The position numbers and the translations under genes are program-made. The notes under the pieces were generated by a model. The model saw only the letters and a list, made by a program, of their open reading frames with translations. It had not been told where the DNA came from and ran no database searches. Positions 48,101 through 60,894 of a DNA stretch of 64,000 bases are shown one piece after another; position 1 is the first letter of the stretch; every line of letters starts with the position of its first letter. The DNA is from Sphagnum magellanicum (lineage: Eukaryota; Streptophyta; Sphagnopsida; Sphagnales; Sphagnaceae). The DNA is taken from the NCBI GenBank assembly GCA_021904315.1, contig CM038917.1, positions 17,654,041-17,718,040 of the forward strand, written 5' to 3'.

Positions 48101-50465
48101 GACTAGAAGTAATCTAGTCTAATGGGATTAATGATGCATTTAACATTTGATGTCTCCCATCTACAATGCATGTAGACCTTCTATGGCTATTGCCTATTAA
48201 CTACAATGCTTGCATACCCGTTGTAGTTGTTGCCTACCATCTACAATTGTTTTCCATTCGTTATAGACCTCAACTTTCAAGTTTACCTTCTTGTTGTTGC
48301 CATTTTATAGTAATTACTGTCCTATGGCAAAAATGTATTTCCTATTCTAAAAGCTAAACATAAAGTAGATGTCATATTACTTTTATAAAAGAAATGCATA
48401 ACTAATATATGAACACAACAAAACTCTAATATGAACTACTTTCCCTAGCTCTCTATCATATTTTAAGTAAAACCAACACCAACAAGACAAATTAGAGTAC
48501 ATTGACCATTTTCCATTACAAGAATCAAAATACAACTTGCTTCCATACTCTTTTCCTTTCTCTTTAATTTCAAACACACATTTTTTCTCAAGAGAAGGAT
48601 ATCATAAAAAAAACTCCAATTTATAATACAATGCAATGATTCTAATATTTCGTTCATTATTTTAATCCTCCTTCCTCCCAAGATCACACAAGGCCCATAT
48701 CCTTCCTATGAAAAAATGTCCTTATCTTAATCCTTCTTATAAGTCCATTATGTGATTGGTAGATTACCACCAACCATTCAACTAATTAACCCCATTAGCT
48801 TCATCCTTTAATAATAGATGGTAAGCCTACCATTAGTCACCATCTAGTTACTAGGATGCCCCATAGTACTAAATAGCTTAGGAAATATTACCTTTAACAA
48901 TAATTACCAAGCCTTGCTTTTAAAGCAAATTATTAGTTTTAATTGGTTGTACATAACATTTAATACACAATCTTTTAACCTTGATCACAATGTAGTGCTT
49001 GCAAAAAAATAAAATTACTAATAATTTAAACTTTAGTTGAGCGCAATGTAAATGAAATCAAACTTGGTCTTAGTTTAGATTGGGCTTTAAACTTTTTGGG
49101 AAATGAATTAATATTCATGAAGGCATCAATGGATGGAACTTGTTACAACTTAGTGGTGGATTTGAAGCTCAACTATTGACATTTGCTTCCCTTCAATTAG
49201 GATTTTAAAAAAAACATTTAAAGCTAGCCATTTTGATTGGCTATGGGATAGGAGCCCAATGGAAAAAATGTTTCTTATGGAACATGTAACTACAAAATCT
49301 TATCATTGAATGGTCACTAGAGCTCAATGGGCATTGAAGCAAGCAAGACATCACAACTTGATTCTGATTTGCTTTCTCTTTTCAGGTACTTCATGAAAGC
49401 TAACTACACAAATTTGTTTCCATTATGCTACTTGGAATCCAATGTCTAATTAGTGCAAAATGGCCTTAAACAATATGCATGTTGACTATTGCATGTTATT
49501 ACGGCATGATGAATGGTGGGGATAGATTGTTGGGAAGATTTTGTGATCATGAACCCATAGGGATCATATTTAAAAATATTATTGCAAGACTTGTGGGATG
49601 CTTGAAATTTGGCCTCTACTTAAATTGGTTTGAATCAATGTTACTTTCCTAGACATAATCACATCCTTTAAATCACCCTTCCACAATCATAGTTTGAACT
49701 TGAAATTTGGCTTAATGTTTATGTTTGTGTAAAATGTGCTACACAAGGTGGTAACCATCATTATAACACATATCAAGCTCAATTAGGTGTAAAAAAAAAA
49801 GGTGTACAATTACATAATCACATAAATCACTTGGTAATGGCAAATGACACGTACACCAACATGCCATATGTGGCCTAATGATTTTACAATTGTAATCAAG
49901 CTAACATCTTGTTGATATTTTTGAGTAGAATAACATATTTTGATGATCAAGGTAAATATGACACTTATGATAATCATAACTAGTTTAGGTTACATTAATT
50001 TTGAGTACAAACATTTTCAGTGTTGACAAAATTTCAAACATAAATAACTACATGGGTGTAGAAGAACGCAATGCAAGTTAAGTTAAAATTATGAATGCTA
50101 TAACTTTCTAAGTCATTGCAAAATCGGGGTTTGCATTTTGGGTTTATAAACTTGGAAACACACAAAAGCCAAGTAATAAATATAGATCAAAAGTCATGAA
50201 ACTAAAGATGGGTTGTAAGAACTATTAATATTGTCCAATGTTAAAGTGACATTGTCTCACAAGAGAAGGCAATAGTTCTATGTTGATGTGATGTTATGAC
50301 CTATATAGTAAATATAAGTGGAAACAACTATAAGTTTCCATTATGTGACTAGTAGTCAATGATTGCATTTTAGAATGAATGTTAGAAGTTGAACATTGCA
50401 ACTATCAACTATTAATCATAAAGGACAATGAAAACAAGTGGGAAAATGAAAAAAAATGAAAAAAA
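45173..50465. other. Long intergenic stretch, no gene recognised
   Basis: Contains a (CTCTGGA)n-like run near 45,420, a duplicated GGAAGGTACCAGCCA at 46,144 and 46,185, G-rich runs near 46,745 and 46,983, and an A-run of about 20 near 47,515. A 123-codon frame at 46,357-46,728 and other small frames have no recognised domain. No tRNA or element end was recognised. Confidence 0.5.
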
Positions 50466-50469
50466 ATTC

Positions 50470-52510
50470 AATCAATGGGTGACACAGGGACATAACACAA
50501 TGCATCGGTAGCAACTACTAGATGAAGGTTGCAATTATTAGGCATTGTTCATCCAATCCAAACTTCACACATGGCATCACAAGAAATATTACAAAACCCG
50601 GCCCCTATGTGTAGTGATGCCACAAATAAAACAATGCCAAGTGGCAATACTAAATAATCCGCAGGATGCCATTAAAAGTGAATATTTGCAATTTCAAATG
50701 AGAAAATGTCCAATATATGGACGACACATGGGCGCACCACAACGCATTATTTGCCACTATTAAATGAAGGTTACGACAATCGGTCATTATTCATCCAATC
50801 CAAGCTTCACACACGACGTCACAAGAAAGGTTGCAAAACCCCAACGTGCAATGATACCACAAATAAAACAACGCCAAGTGGCAACAACAAACAATCTGCA
50901 ATATGCCACTAAGAATGAATCTTTGCAACTTCAAATGAGAAAATGTCCAATAGATGGGCAACACATGGGCATGCCACAATGCATTACTTGCAACAATTAG
51001 ACGAAGGTTGTAACCATCACTCATTGTCCATCCAATCCAAACGTCACACATGATGTTTCAAGAGAGGTCATAAAATGCTGATGTGTGATGGTGCCATAAA
51101 TAAAACAACACCAAGTGGCAATAACAAACAATTCGCATTATGCCACTAAAAGTGGATCTTTGCAACTTCAAATGAGAAAACGTCCTGTATATGGGTGACA
51201 CATGGGCGCACCACAATGCATTACTTGTAATTATTAGACGAAGGTTACGACAATCAATCATTATTCATGCAATCCAAGCCTCACACACAATGTCACAAGA
51301 AAGGTTGCAAAACTCGAACGTTCGATGGTACCATAAATAAAATAGCACTAAGTGGCAACAATAAACAATCCGCAATATGCCACTAAGAGTGAATCTTTGC
51401 AACTTCAAGTGAGAAAATGTCTAATAGATGGGCAACACATGGGCATGCCACAAGGCATTACTTGCAACTTTAGATGAAGGTTATGACCATCGATCATTGT
51501 TCATCCAATTTAAACCTCACACATGGTGTCACAAGAGAGGTTGCAAAACCCCAACATGTGGTGGCACAACAAATAAAAAAAGATCAATTGACGACAACAA
51601 ACAATCCACAATATGCCACTAAAAATCACTCTTTGCAACTTCAAGTGAGAAAATGTCCAATATATGGGTGACACATGGGTGCACCACAGTGCATTACTTG
51701 CAATTATGAAACGAAGGTTGCGACCATTAGTCATTGTTCAAACAATCCAAATGTCACACATGGTGTTTCAAGAAAGGTTATAAAACCTTGATATGTGATG
51801 GTGCCACAAATAAAACAACACCAAGTGGTAAGTAACAAACAATTCGCATCGTGCCAGTAAGAGTGAATTTTTGCAACTTCTAATGGCAAAATGTCCAATA
51901 GATGGTGGACACATGGGCGCACCACAACACATTGTTTGTAACTATTAGACGAAAGTTACGACAATCAGTCATTGTCCATCCAATCCAAATATCACACATG
52001 GTGTCACAAAAGAGGTTGCAAATCCCCAACATATGGTGGTACCACAAATAAAACAATGCCAAGTGGCAACAATAAATAAGCCACAATATGCCATTGAAAG
52101 TGAATCTTTGCAACTTCAAGTGAAAAAATGTCCAATAGATGGGCGACACATGGGCACACCATAATGCATTACTTGCAACTATTAGACGAAAGTTACGACC
52201 ATCAGTCACTATTCATCCAATCCAAACTTCACATATGGCGTTTCAAAAGAGGTTACAAAACCCCATTGTGAGGTGGTGCCACAAATAAAACAACGCCAAG
52301 TGGCAATAACAAACAATCCACATTATGCCACTAAAAGTGAACCTTTGCAACTTCAAGTAAAAAATGTCCAATAGATGGGTGACACATGGGTGCACTACAA
52401 TGCATTGGGTGCAATACAATGCATTGCATGCAACTATCAATCATTAATCTTCAAATCAAAACCTCACACATGGCATCATAAGAAAGTTGGCAAACCATGG
52501 CAACATGTGG
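50470..52510 (+). repeat. ~237-bp satellite array, more than eight units
   Basis: CAATCCAAACTTCACACATG and variants start at 50,554, 50,796, 51,033, 51,270, 51,506, 51,743, 51,981, 52,218 and about 52,455; spacings are 242, then 236-238. Each unit also carries CCACAAATAAAACAACGCCA, ATATGCCACTAA-AGTGAAT, TTTGCAACTTCAA-TGAGAAA and TGGGCGACACATGGGCGCAC in order. Units 3, 6 and 8 share variants (GTTTCAAG instead of GTCACAAG; CGCATTATGCC or a close form instead of CGCAATATGCC). Since 237 is a multiple of three, minus-strand open frames of 65-109 codons recur; they are repeat translations with no known domain. Confidence 0.92.
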
Positions 52511-52865
52511 GCCATGTGCATTACATGTACATTTGAATAACCATGTACATTTTTGACACATGTCAAACATCTAGTAAAATGTCTCTTATAACACCTAGTT
52601 GATTAAAACAATTCCATTTAATGGAATGCACTTTACACTTTACACATCATGCCAAGGTCATCGATGACATGGAATTTCAATATTAATAATAAAAAAAATC
52701 CTAGTCGATACGATGATTGGGATTTGTGACTAAATGTCCTTTGCGACTAAATGGGTGAAATGACATGGGTTTAATAACTCATGAGTGACTAATTGCATAT
52801 GTCCTTCTTAATTAGGACGTAGTTGTAAAGTTCAGTTGCAAAACCCAAGATGTGTTGTTGTGAAA
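52511..52865. other. Intergenic DNA after the satellite
   Basis: Contains two GCGACTAAATG-like words at 52,720-52,770 and no recognisable coding sequence. Confidence 0.5.
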
Positions 52866-53087
52866 GTGATGTCATTTGGAGTTTGAAATGAACCTCCAAC
52901 ATATCAGAGAGTTGTTACCAAAGCATTCAGATAATATTTAGACAATTTTATGAAAATATTTTTGGATGATTTTACAATGTATAATGACATGGATAGTCAT
53001 TTGCGAAAGCTCAAATTATGCGTTCAAAAGTGCAAAGAATGTGGCAATAATCTGAATCCAGAAAAATGTGCATTTCAAAACAAATGA
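52866..53087 (+). pseudogene. Ty3/Gypsy reverse transcriptase fragment
   Basis: One frame of 74 codons reads MSFGV, a stop, NEPPTYQRVVTKAFR, a stop, then YLDNFMKIFLDDFTMYNDMD and SHLRKLKLCVQKCKE, ending NLNPEKCAFQ. This is the standard Gypsy order around the catalytic box (here FLDD, normally F/Y-x-DD) and the HL-x-L-x-VF-x-R and LNP-x-KC-x-F motifs. The two internal stops (TGA, TAA) are each one C-to-T change from Arg or Gln codons. No other polyprotein domains or LTRs flank it, so it is an isolated fragment, inactive. Confidence 0.85.
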
Positions 53088-54794
53088 TTTTTTTTTTCAT
53101 GGGCATTTCTAGCCACCTTCTAGCTTTCAAAAGTAATTTGTGTCGTCATTTGGATTTGAAAAAGTACCCCAAAAGTATCCCCCATTTTTTAAGGGTTGGG
53201 GGTGATTTTAGTTATGAAAACAAGCTCGATTAACCAAAAAAACAATATTAGAATGTTCACCACATCAATATTAAGGTGCTTGAAAAAAAAACCAAATACT
53301 TGCAAAAACATTTCACCTACTTTCAAGTACTTGAACTTTATTTTTCAAATTGCCATAAATTTTAGGTCCAATTCAAGTACTTGCAAGTAGCTTTAAAAAA
53401 CATGATTGTAATAATTTAACTTTTGAAGTCCATGCAAACAAGAGTTAAAAAATAATGCACCCAAATTTTTATTTATTATCCCCATAAATCATCTACTTGT
53501 TTGTCCTTTTCTTTAGGGACCCCAATATTTTGTTGCTTACATTGCTTTTTGTGTATACTTTACCATGCTTTCACCCAACCATGTTAAAATAGGGCCAACC
53601 ATAGGTCAAAGTGATGTTGGGCTATTTGGGGGAAAGTTAAGGGAGTTGACAATCACGTCATTTAACCAACTTAAACCTTGTGGCAATCAAAAGTTCATTT
53701 TGGGGTGATGGAAAAAATTCCGGTAGTGATCAAAAAAATTTCATGTAATGAATAAAATGTTTTTGGCCAACAATTAAGAAAATTTAGTGTTAAATCAATC
53801 GTGGAGATTTAACCATTGTCCATCCAACAATTGAAAATTTTCAATCATTCAATTTGATGAAGGAACATTTTTGGTTGCTTAAGTTGGTGGTTGAAGTTTT
53901 TAAGCAATGATCAAATTCTTCAAGTAGTGATTGCTCACTTGTACATCAATGGTGGAGATCGAACCATTGTCGATTGAAACGATTGAAAATTTTGGTCACT
54001 TGATTTGGTGATTGAATTTTTTTGGTTGCCTAGTTTAATGATTCAAAATTTGGGCACTCAAAAAATTTTGATTGTAGAACTAGTCTAACCAAAAAATTCG
54101 TCAACATTTGTCTTAATACACAAAACTAATGTGTTTGAATGGATGTTGACATGACAACGAACCCAAATTGGGCATGTCATGCCATTTTTAACAACCCCGG
54201 GGCCATGGAGATGCACCTCAAATTATTCCTCTTGCAATATTAACATAAAGGTTATCCATAACCACATTCGTTAATTTTAATCGATTTGGAACAATATGAA
54301 CCTACATTTGTGTTATAAGAATTGATATGTCCATAAAGGTAATCTAACCATAATTAGAAGATTGGTTTACACCCATGCTTCCACACACATGGCCTGCATC
54401 GTTTTCATGGGTATAGATATGACATTATCAATAATTAAATATGCTGATGTAGATTGATATGTGAATTCATCAAATACATGTTATATTATTCTTTAACATA
54501 ATGGATCATCAATGTAAAGGCATTCATCCATAACATGTTTTTTCTATTGATAGTACCTGCACTTAATGGATGGTGAAGATGTGGGTATTCAATTTGGCAC
54601 ATGGATTTGTCGATGTAATGGTTGTCCATTCACCATCCTTGTTAACCAATGAAAAACATCATTCCCTAGTTCATACGTTCCATACCATTGTCCATAGTTT
54701 ATGCTTTTGTCACCAATTACTCTTTTACAAAGACATGTGGAGTTGGTGCAAACAGTTGATGCACTATGTTTTATAATTTGTTTCGTTTGAGTAA
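53088..54794. other. Intergenic DNA, no gene seen
   Basis: Contains degenerate TTGGTGATTGAAATTTT-like repeats at 53,820-54,070. No recognised coding or RNA feature. Confidence 0.5.
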
Positions 54795-55352
54795 TTATAG
54801 TCTTTGAATTGTTCCAACAAAGTATGGTACTAGCGATTCCACTACTTGATTGGCATTCACCCATTATTCATCAAACAACTTTAGAATAGTTATGAATTTC
54901 TTCCCACTATTTGGTGGTTCATAGTATGGTGGAATCTTGGATTGCCAAGCATGTACATGGGCCACCCATCTTGTTGCAAATACTTATTCTTTCTCCAACT
55001 CCATGCTTTGACTACTAAATGAACCCTCAAAATTTGAATGTTGAAGAGTTAAAAATCCCTATCCCTCCCCTTCTAGCACTTGTTGACTCAAATTTGGAAA
55101 TACATGTTTTGTTGTGAATCCCATAAATTCTTCAAGTAATTTTTTCTCCCAAAGTACCAATCTCAATCATTGTAGTTTTACTTCATTGCTACTATAGTTT
55201 GAATTTCTTTTGAAACATTTATCTTCATTAGAATATTGATGTACCTTGTAGGCTTTTCCTTTGTTTTTGACATTTGTGGGTTTTATGGTTACACGCGCGT
55301 TGCTATTCACAACATACTTTTGTTGGTGGGAGGAACATTATTTATTGATCTC
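54795..55352 (-). pseudogene. Decayed element protein of unknown family
   Basis: A single minus-strand frame of about 185 codons, interrupted by five stops, reads coherently: VVNSNARVTIKPTNVKNKGK, then YSNEDKCFKRN, LRLVLWEKKLLEEFMGFTTK, FPNLSQQVLEGEG, TRWVAHVHAWQSKIPPYYEP, KKFITILKLFDE and VESLVPYFVGTIQRL. The residue composition is protein-like and the stops are isolated. No domain was recognised; given the setting it is likely a retroelement or transposon protein. The frame downstream on the same strand (54,589-54,790) may be a frameshifted continuation. Confidence 0.45.
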
Positions 55353-56284
55353 TATCTGTTGCTTGATTTAATTGCATTCATAAGCATCTTATAATCATTA
55401 TGTTCATTTTCCCCTTCTCTAACCAAGATCTCCCGATAGATTCCCTTGTAGACCAAACTTTCACAACAACTATGATCCCCCTTAGATTTAAATCCTTTAA
55501 AAAAATTAATTAATCAATAACATGTAGATTTAGACGAAAATGTGCAATTTATTTATAAAAAAAAAATAATAAATCAGAATACAACCTAAAAAAAACTACA
55601 ATTCTTCGTTGAGTTCATCCCAAAAATGATCATCAAATGGTAACATATATTCTTTCATTTCACCAGTTCTTGAAGTTACGATACTATTTTAACATAGAAA
55701 TCTTGCACTAACAAATACATGTACCATAAAATTGCAGATCTTGTACAAACCATACACACATGTGCAAAATAGAATCCATTCTTGTTCAAAAGTTCTGAAT
55801 TTTTTTTAAAAAATCACATTTCCACAAAAGAAAAAAATGGAATTAATTATCAATAAAACTCATGTCCAAGAATTCAAAATTAGAGGAGAAAATCACCATC
55901 TACTTACTAACTACTAACTATTCCTCCTTTAACAAAATGATACAAGCACATAGGTTGACCATACCTTGATCCAGCTGAGGTAGCAGGCATCCATAAGCTG
56001 TTGTAGCCAAATTTGGCTTTTACATAAATATGAAAGGAAAACTTTAAAAACATCCTTATACTTTTTGGTTAATAATAATTACTTGAAACAATGTATAGAA
56101 ATCTGGTGACTTTTCTAGATTATTTTAATTCAATTTTTCGTGATTTGCTTTCCAAAAAATCATTGAGACTTTAAAATTAATTAATCAATAACATGTAGAT
56201 TTAGACTTTTTAATTGTGTTCATTCAATCCTTTTGAAGGCTAAATCAATGTTTCTTCTTTTATGAAAAAAGGAGAAAAAACAAA
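55353..56284. other. Intergenic DNA, no gene seen
   Basis: AT-rich. A short word (TTAATTAATCAATAACATGTAGATTTAGAC-like) occurs twice, near 55,506 and 56,176. No coding feature. Confidence 0.5.
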
Positions 56285-56515
56285 GGGGTGTGTGTCACAC
56301 TATGGCCTTGCCATTTATTTACATTACAAAGTATATATTAAGGTAGAAAGAAGAACAATTATGGAAATTCAATAATATTTCACCATGCAAAAATATTATA
56401 TATAATCTTCATTAAAAAAAATCCTTCTAAAAACAAACCAAAATCCTTCAAGATATTATTATGACTTTGTAGCTAATCTCAAGTTACTTCAACACAAGCC
56501 AAAATATATCATCTT
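56285..56515 (+). repeat. ~230-bp direct repeat C, copy 1
   Basis: Matches 58,050-58,265 in the same orientation, about 1.76 kb away. Shared phrases: GGGTGTGTGTCACACTATGG against GGGTGTGTCACAACTATGG, ATATTTCACCAT, AAAATCCTTCAAG, TAATCTCAAGTT and CAACACAAGCCAAAATAT. Confidence 0.75.
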
Positions 56516-58049
56516 TCAGTGCCCTGCCCAGTTTACTCTATTGTATCCCCTTGGGACATACATAGTGCCAAGAATGCTTGCTGGGCCCCTGGCTGGCTAT
56601 TGTCTCTTTCTTTATTAAAAAAAATTTAATTTAATAACTCAAATTTAAAAAAAGAAATAAAATTCCCCTCCTTCCTTCCTTTCTTTTTTTTTTTTTTTTT
56701 TTTTTTTCTGTTTTTTGTCACTTTTCTTTCTTCTCAAAATTTTATCTGTTTCTTTTTAATCTTGTTAACTTTTTTTTTCATCTTTGTTTCTTTCCCAAGG
56801 AGGATGTGCTTTATTCTTCCTTCCTTCTTCCTATTTGCTTTGATTTCTTTTCTTCTTTTTCCTATGGTTAAATAGCCAAAAATCTTTATCTTTTTTTCTT
56901 TCTCTTTTGGAGGATGTGGTCATCCTCCTTAATCACATTCTCCTTTCTTCTTTACATTTTTTTTTCTTTTTTTTTGCCCCCCTTTTTATTCATTTTTCCC
57001 ATGAAATTTATGGTGAAGATCTCTCTTGACGAATCCATAGTGTAAAATTGTGCAAAAGTTTGTTTTTTCAGAAACTTTTGCTTGTTGCAATGAATTCCTT
57101 GACTATGGTGATGGATGGGATCTAAATGATTAAACGAAAAAAAAATACAAAAATTAAAAAAAAAATCTGTTAAAAGGGATCGAGAAGTTAATTGGGGTTG
57201 AAGAAGTTCACTTTCAAGAATTTAATTAAAGAGTGTTCATTTTATTTCTTTTTATTTTTTAGGTCATTTGTTGAATAAACAAGAGGAAAAAAAAAAAGTG
57301 TGGAGAGATGAAGGAAAAAATAATGGGTGGCAAGGGGGAGAATTTTGGGTAGAGCAAAGGAGGTATAGGAGGAGTGAAGGAGCATGTTTGTCAATGGAGG
57401 CGAAATAAAGATTTTCGATTTTTCATGCTTCATCATCTACATTTTAGGGTTTAGGGTTTATTCCAATGATTTGCACCGTGATCTTGGCAAAAATACGAAG
57501 GTGGATTTCCTTCATGTGTAAAGGGCAAGGTTTATTAATTTGTATTCAAAATTTTCCAAAAGCCCATGATCTCAAAAAATGTTAAAAAATCTACCTCAAT
57601 TTCTCCTTACAATAGATAGAGTTATCCATAAAGGGCCCCCCCCACAAACTGGGTATGAGAACAGCCAGTTTTGCCAAAACAGGGCATCAAATGACAAAAG
57701 CAAGGAAAGATTTTTGAACGCAGAGAAAAATTGGGTAGTGAGATTGCTTTTTTTACATTCAAAATTGATCCAAAAAGGAATTTGGTTCCCAATTTTCATT
57801 GTCCACAAAGCAAAGCAAAAGCACCTAAGTGGCCTCCTTTTATGTCTTGACTTTATTACCTCTAGTAGTGGAATCTTTTCTCCTAAGTGGCCTCCTTTTC
57901 TCAATTTTCAGAATTGGGTGCTCACTTTTTGGCTGACTTTATTATGGATAGAGAACCTCCAATTGGGCATGACTTGAAAAACTAAGGTCCAAATTGACAT
58001 TCAAATTGGTGCCCAACACGACATATGTACTTCACAAATAACTTTTAAC
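56516..58049. other. Pyrimidine-rich and intergenic DNA between direct repeats
   Basis: About 56,640-57,000 is T/C-rich with T-runs of more than 20. A telomere-like TTTTAGGGTTTAGGGTTTA lies at 57,442-57,460. A 132-codon open frame at 57,579-57,977 contains a duplicated AAGTGGCCTCCTTTT word and has no recognised domain. Confidence 0.5.
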
Positions 58050-58265
58050 AACGGGTGTGTCACAACTATGGCATTGCCATTGACATTAAAAAAGTATCTT
58101 ACGGCAAAAGACAAATTATGCAAACTCAAATATTTCACCATTAAAAAAATGTGATCTTCAAAACATCCTCTCAAAGAAACGAAAATCCTTCAAGTTATTA
58201 TTATAACTCTATAATAACTAATCTCAAGTTTCAACACAAGCCAAAATATTATTATCTTTCAAAAA
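58050..58265 (+). repeat. ~230-bp direct repeat C, copy 2
   Basis: Partner of 56,285-56,515; the similarity stops at ATCTTTCA in both copies. Confidence 0.75.
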
Positions 58266-58482
58266 TCCTCATATAAAAATAGACCTATTATTATTACCTA
58301 GGGGCCTATAAAAATCCCTTAAGCTACTATACTCTATAATGAAGTTAGCAAGATGGTATGTTCCTCAACGTTCCCAAAACAAAATATTAATACGAAGTTA
58401 GCATGATGGTATGTCACAAAATTATTATCTATGGATTCTTGCCTTTTGGTGTGCAAAAAAGGTCGTAGAGGACAAAAGGAGC

Positions 58483-58620
58483 AAAAGATTGAATATGCCT
58501 AAGAACCACCCACAATCCTCGTTTTGCTTCATTCAACGTGATGTTGGATGTAAAAGATTGAATAGACCAAAGAAACACCCACAATCCTCGTTTCGTTTGA
58601 TGATGTTGGATGTAATTTGT
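58483..58620 (+). repeat. 69-bp tandem duplication in a small open frame
   Basis: AAAAGATTGAAT plus CACCCACAATCCTCGTTT recurs at 58,483 and 58,552. As 69 is 23 codons, an 82-codon frame (58,411-58,659) contains KRLN-P-HPQSSF twice. No known domain and no proof that it is expressed. Confidence 0.6.
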
Positions 58621-58659
58621 CAAACTCAATTCGCTCATCGTCAGATTGATACCTATTGA

Positions 58660-60540
58660 AATTCAAGAGTTGCATTTGTAGTTGAGGTTCAGGTAACACA
58701 AAGACTCATCTATCATAAGTAAACTTGAGATCTACTCAGCCGATTAGAACTTGACATGTAAAACACCTACTATGTACATTGTCATGCTTTTCATAATCTG
58801 TTTCAAAACAAGTATGTATGTGATATTTGTACATCTCACCATGTTTGGTTGCTTTTCATGTACTTTGTGTACTACAAATGAAGACTCCTCTTCTCATTCA
58901 ATTCTAGCTTTGGTTCCTGCCTCATGATTAGATCTAACTCCCTCGCAAAACAACTGTGTGAGATCTTCATCTTCTAACAAAATGTGTGAGATCTTCATCT
59001 TCTTCAGTGTATGGTGAAACTCACAATCCAAGGAGCTAAACAAATTTCAGCGTTGGGTGGGTACCTACCTGCTTGTTCTGGTTAGTAAGAATCAGATCTG
59101 AACTCGGTCTGAGAGAAATAATTGTGGGTGTGTGATCTGATGAAACCCATCTCTTGTTGTTGATCAGTCTGGGATTCGTTGATTGTTTAAGCTGCAGTGA
59201 GCAGCAATCAGTGAAAAGGGGGAGTTGACATTGTTTTTGAACCGCTCGCTACCTTGACACTTATTAGTGCCTTATTGATAATAATTTGCGGGATAGCTAC
59301 TAACTTATGCTCTATGTAGCTAATGCGACAGGCAGGAAGGAAGAAAGGAAGGAAGGAAAGAAGGAAGGAATTATTGAAAAATAATAATTAAAAAAAAGAA
59401 AAAAAGAAGACCCACTTTTGCACTTGCAACAATCTTGCATTTCTGACACCTTAAAAAAAAGACCAACTAGGCAGGCAGGCAGATGTAGTGCTGATTTCAG
59501 AAAGGGAGAAAAAGGATTTGAAAATATCTTCTTACTAGATTCTCCCCACAATGGTGGACTTGCTTGCATGTAGATTCATGTGCTTGCTTTTTGTGCGTGT
59601 TTTCTTTTGAAAAGGGTACTTAAAAATCATGGGTCCCAGTAAACAAAACCCCTCTCCCCTCATGTCCCGCAACTTTTTTTGCATTGGAACAGACAAAAGG
59701 GGTGGAGCAGATGATATTCTGGTACTTTAAAGTGGGTTGTTGAACAATTCTTTTGTATGGAAGAAGACTAACTCCCACAGTCAGCAGCATGCTTCTTATT
59801 GTGAATGATAATTTATGAATCCTCACACGCATTCTTTTGCCATGGTTGAAGTTGTTAACAAAACAATAACATCACAATTTCTTAAAACAACCAAGTCAAA
59901 CAAAAATGAATGTCACACAAAAACTTCTACTAACCAATTGATAGTAGATTCAAAACTGAAGGCTATTAGTTTATTGCACCAAGTAAATGGGTAATGACTA
60001 AATGATTTCCAACCTTGGAACATGTAAGTCAATATCAAACTATTCAAAATAAACTTTGGCCATGGTGAATTTCAACCAAGTTTTAAAGTCATTGGATGAA
60101 TTGGTCAATGAAAAATCATGCTAGGAAGTTTAATTGGGGCTCAAACTTTGGACAACCCAATTGACTCCTATTGAAAAATTCGTTAGAAAAGGAAACCACG
60201 GATGATGTATGCGCCGGTGCTTGGACGGGACCAGCAAAGGAGATCGGCAAAGGGTGGAAGATCCCGCAAGCTTTGTTTTGATTCCTTCTCTTCTTGTGAT
60301 TCTGAGTTGTTTTTTAATACACAAACTTCATAGAGAAATGGGTTTCATCAGATTAAGAAAAAAAAAAACACTGTGCAACAAAAATGAATCAATATTTTAG
60401 CAATTGAAGAAAAAAAAAAAAACAAACAAACAAACAAAAGATTGGAATTCCATATTTCTTCTGTTGGTTGCATAACAAATAAGGATTTCTGTATTTTGTT
60501 TATGATTTTTGATTTGCAATTTTTGATGAATGAATTCTTC
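58660..60540. other. Intergenic DNA with a GGAA microsatellite
   Basis: A (GGAA)n tract lies at about 59,335-59,370 and (AAAC)n near 60,420. No gene recognised. Confidence 0.5.
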
Positions 60541-60552
60541 CAAAAGCCAAAG

Positions 60553-60553
<1 letters not shown>

Positions 60554-60587
<34 letters not shown>

Positions 60588-60588
60588 T
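60554..60588. repeat. (CT)n(CA)n microsatellite
   Basis: A CT run of about 12 repeats followed by ACACACACA. It is the first of two CT tracts upstream of the fucosyltransferase gene. Confidence 0.85.
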
Positions 60589-60793
60589 TTAACTTTTTTC
60601 TTTTTTTGATGAACTCTGCAAAAGGTCTCATAGAAGAAAACTTCCCCAAAGTATAAGCTGTTGCTCTTCTTTTTTCATGCTCTTCAGCTGGGTTGACTTG
60701 CGGTGTGGAATTTTTTTAAAGCTATTTTGCTGCCAACTTTCTCCCACACTTGTTTTGTATCGCACTCTCTTTTGTAACACTTTAAAAGAAAAT

Positions 60794-60797
<4 letters not shown>

Positions 60798-60829
<32 letters not shown>
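60798..60829. repeat. (CT)n microsatellite
   Basis: A second CT run of about 14 repeats, 2 kb before the fucosyltransferase start codon. CT/GA tracts are common in plant promoters and 5' UTRs. A role here is only inferred. Confidence 0.85.
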
Positions 60830-60833
<4 letters not shown>

Positions 60834-60894
60834 TTTCCCATCCCTCTGTTCTTTGTGTTATGTAGAGGATCGTAATTTTTGTTTTGGAAGTGAA

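Noticed and set aside
50545-52440. Recurring 60-109-codon open frames on both strands in the satellite
   Set aside because: The unit is about 237 bp, a multiple of three, so frames recur by geometry. The frames are interrupted at different places in each unit and show no domain.
50470-52510. CRISPR-like array
   Set aside because: The units are about 237 bp and similar throughout, with no short identical repeats separated by unique spacers. The setting is a plant nuclear genome.
57579-57977. 132-codon open frame between the direct repeats
   Set aside because: No domain was recognised; it contains a duplicated AAGTGGCCTCCTTTT word and a run of C, and the opposite strand is open for 102 codons.
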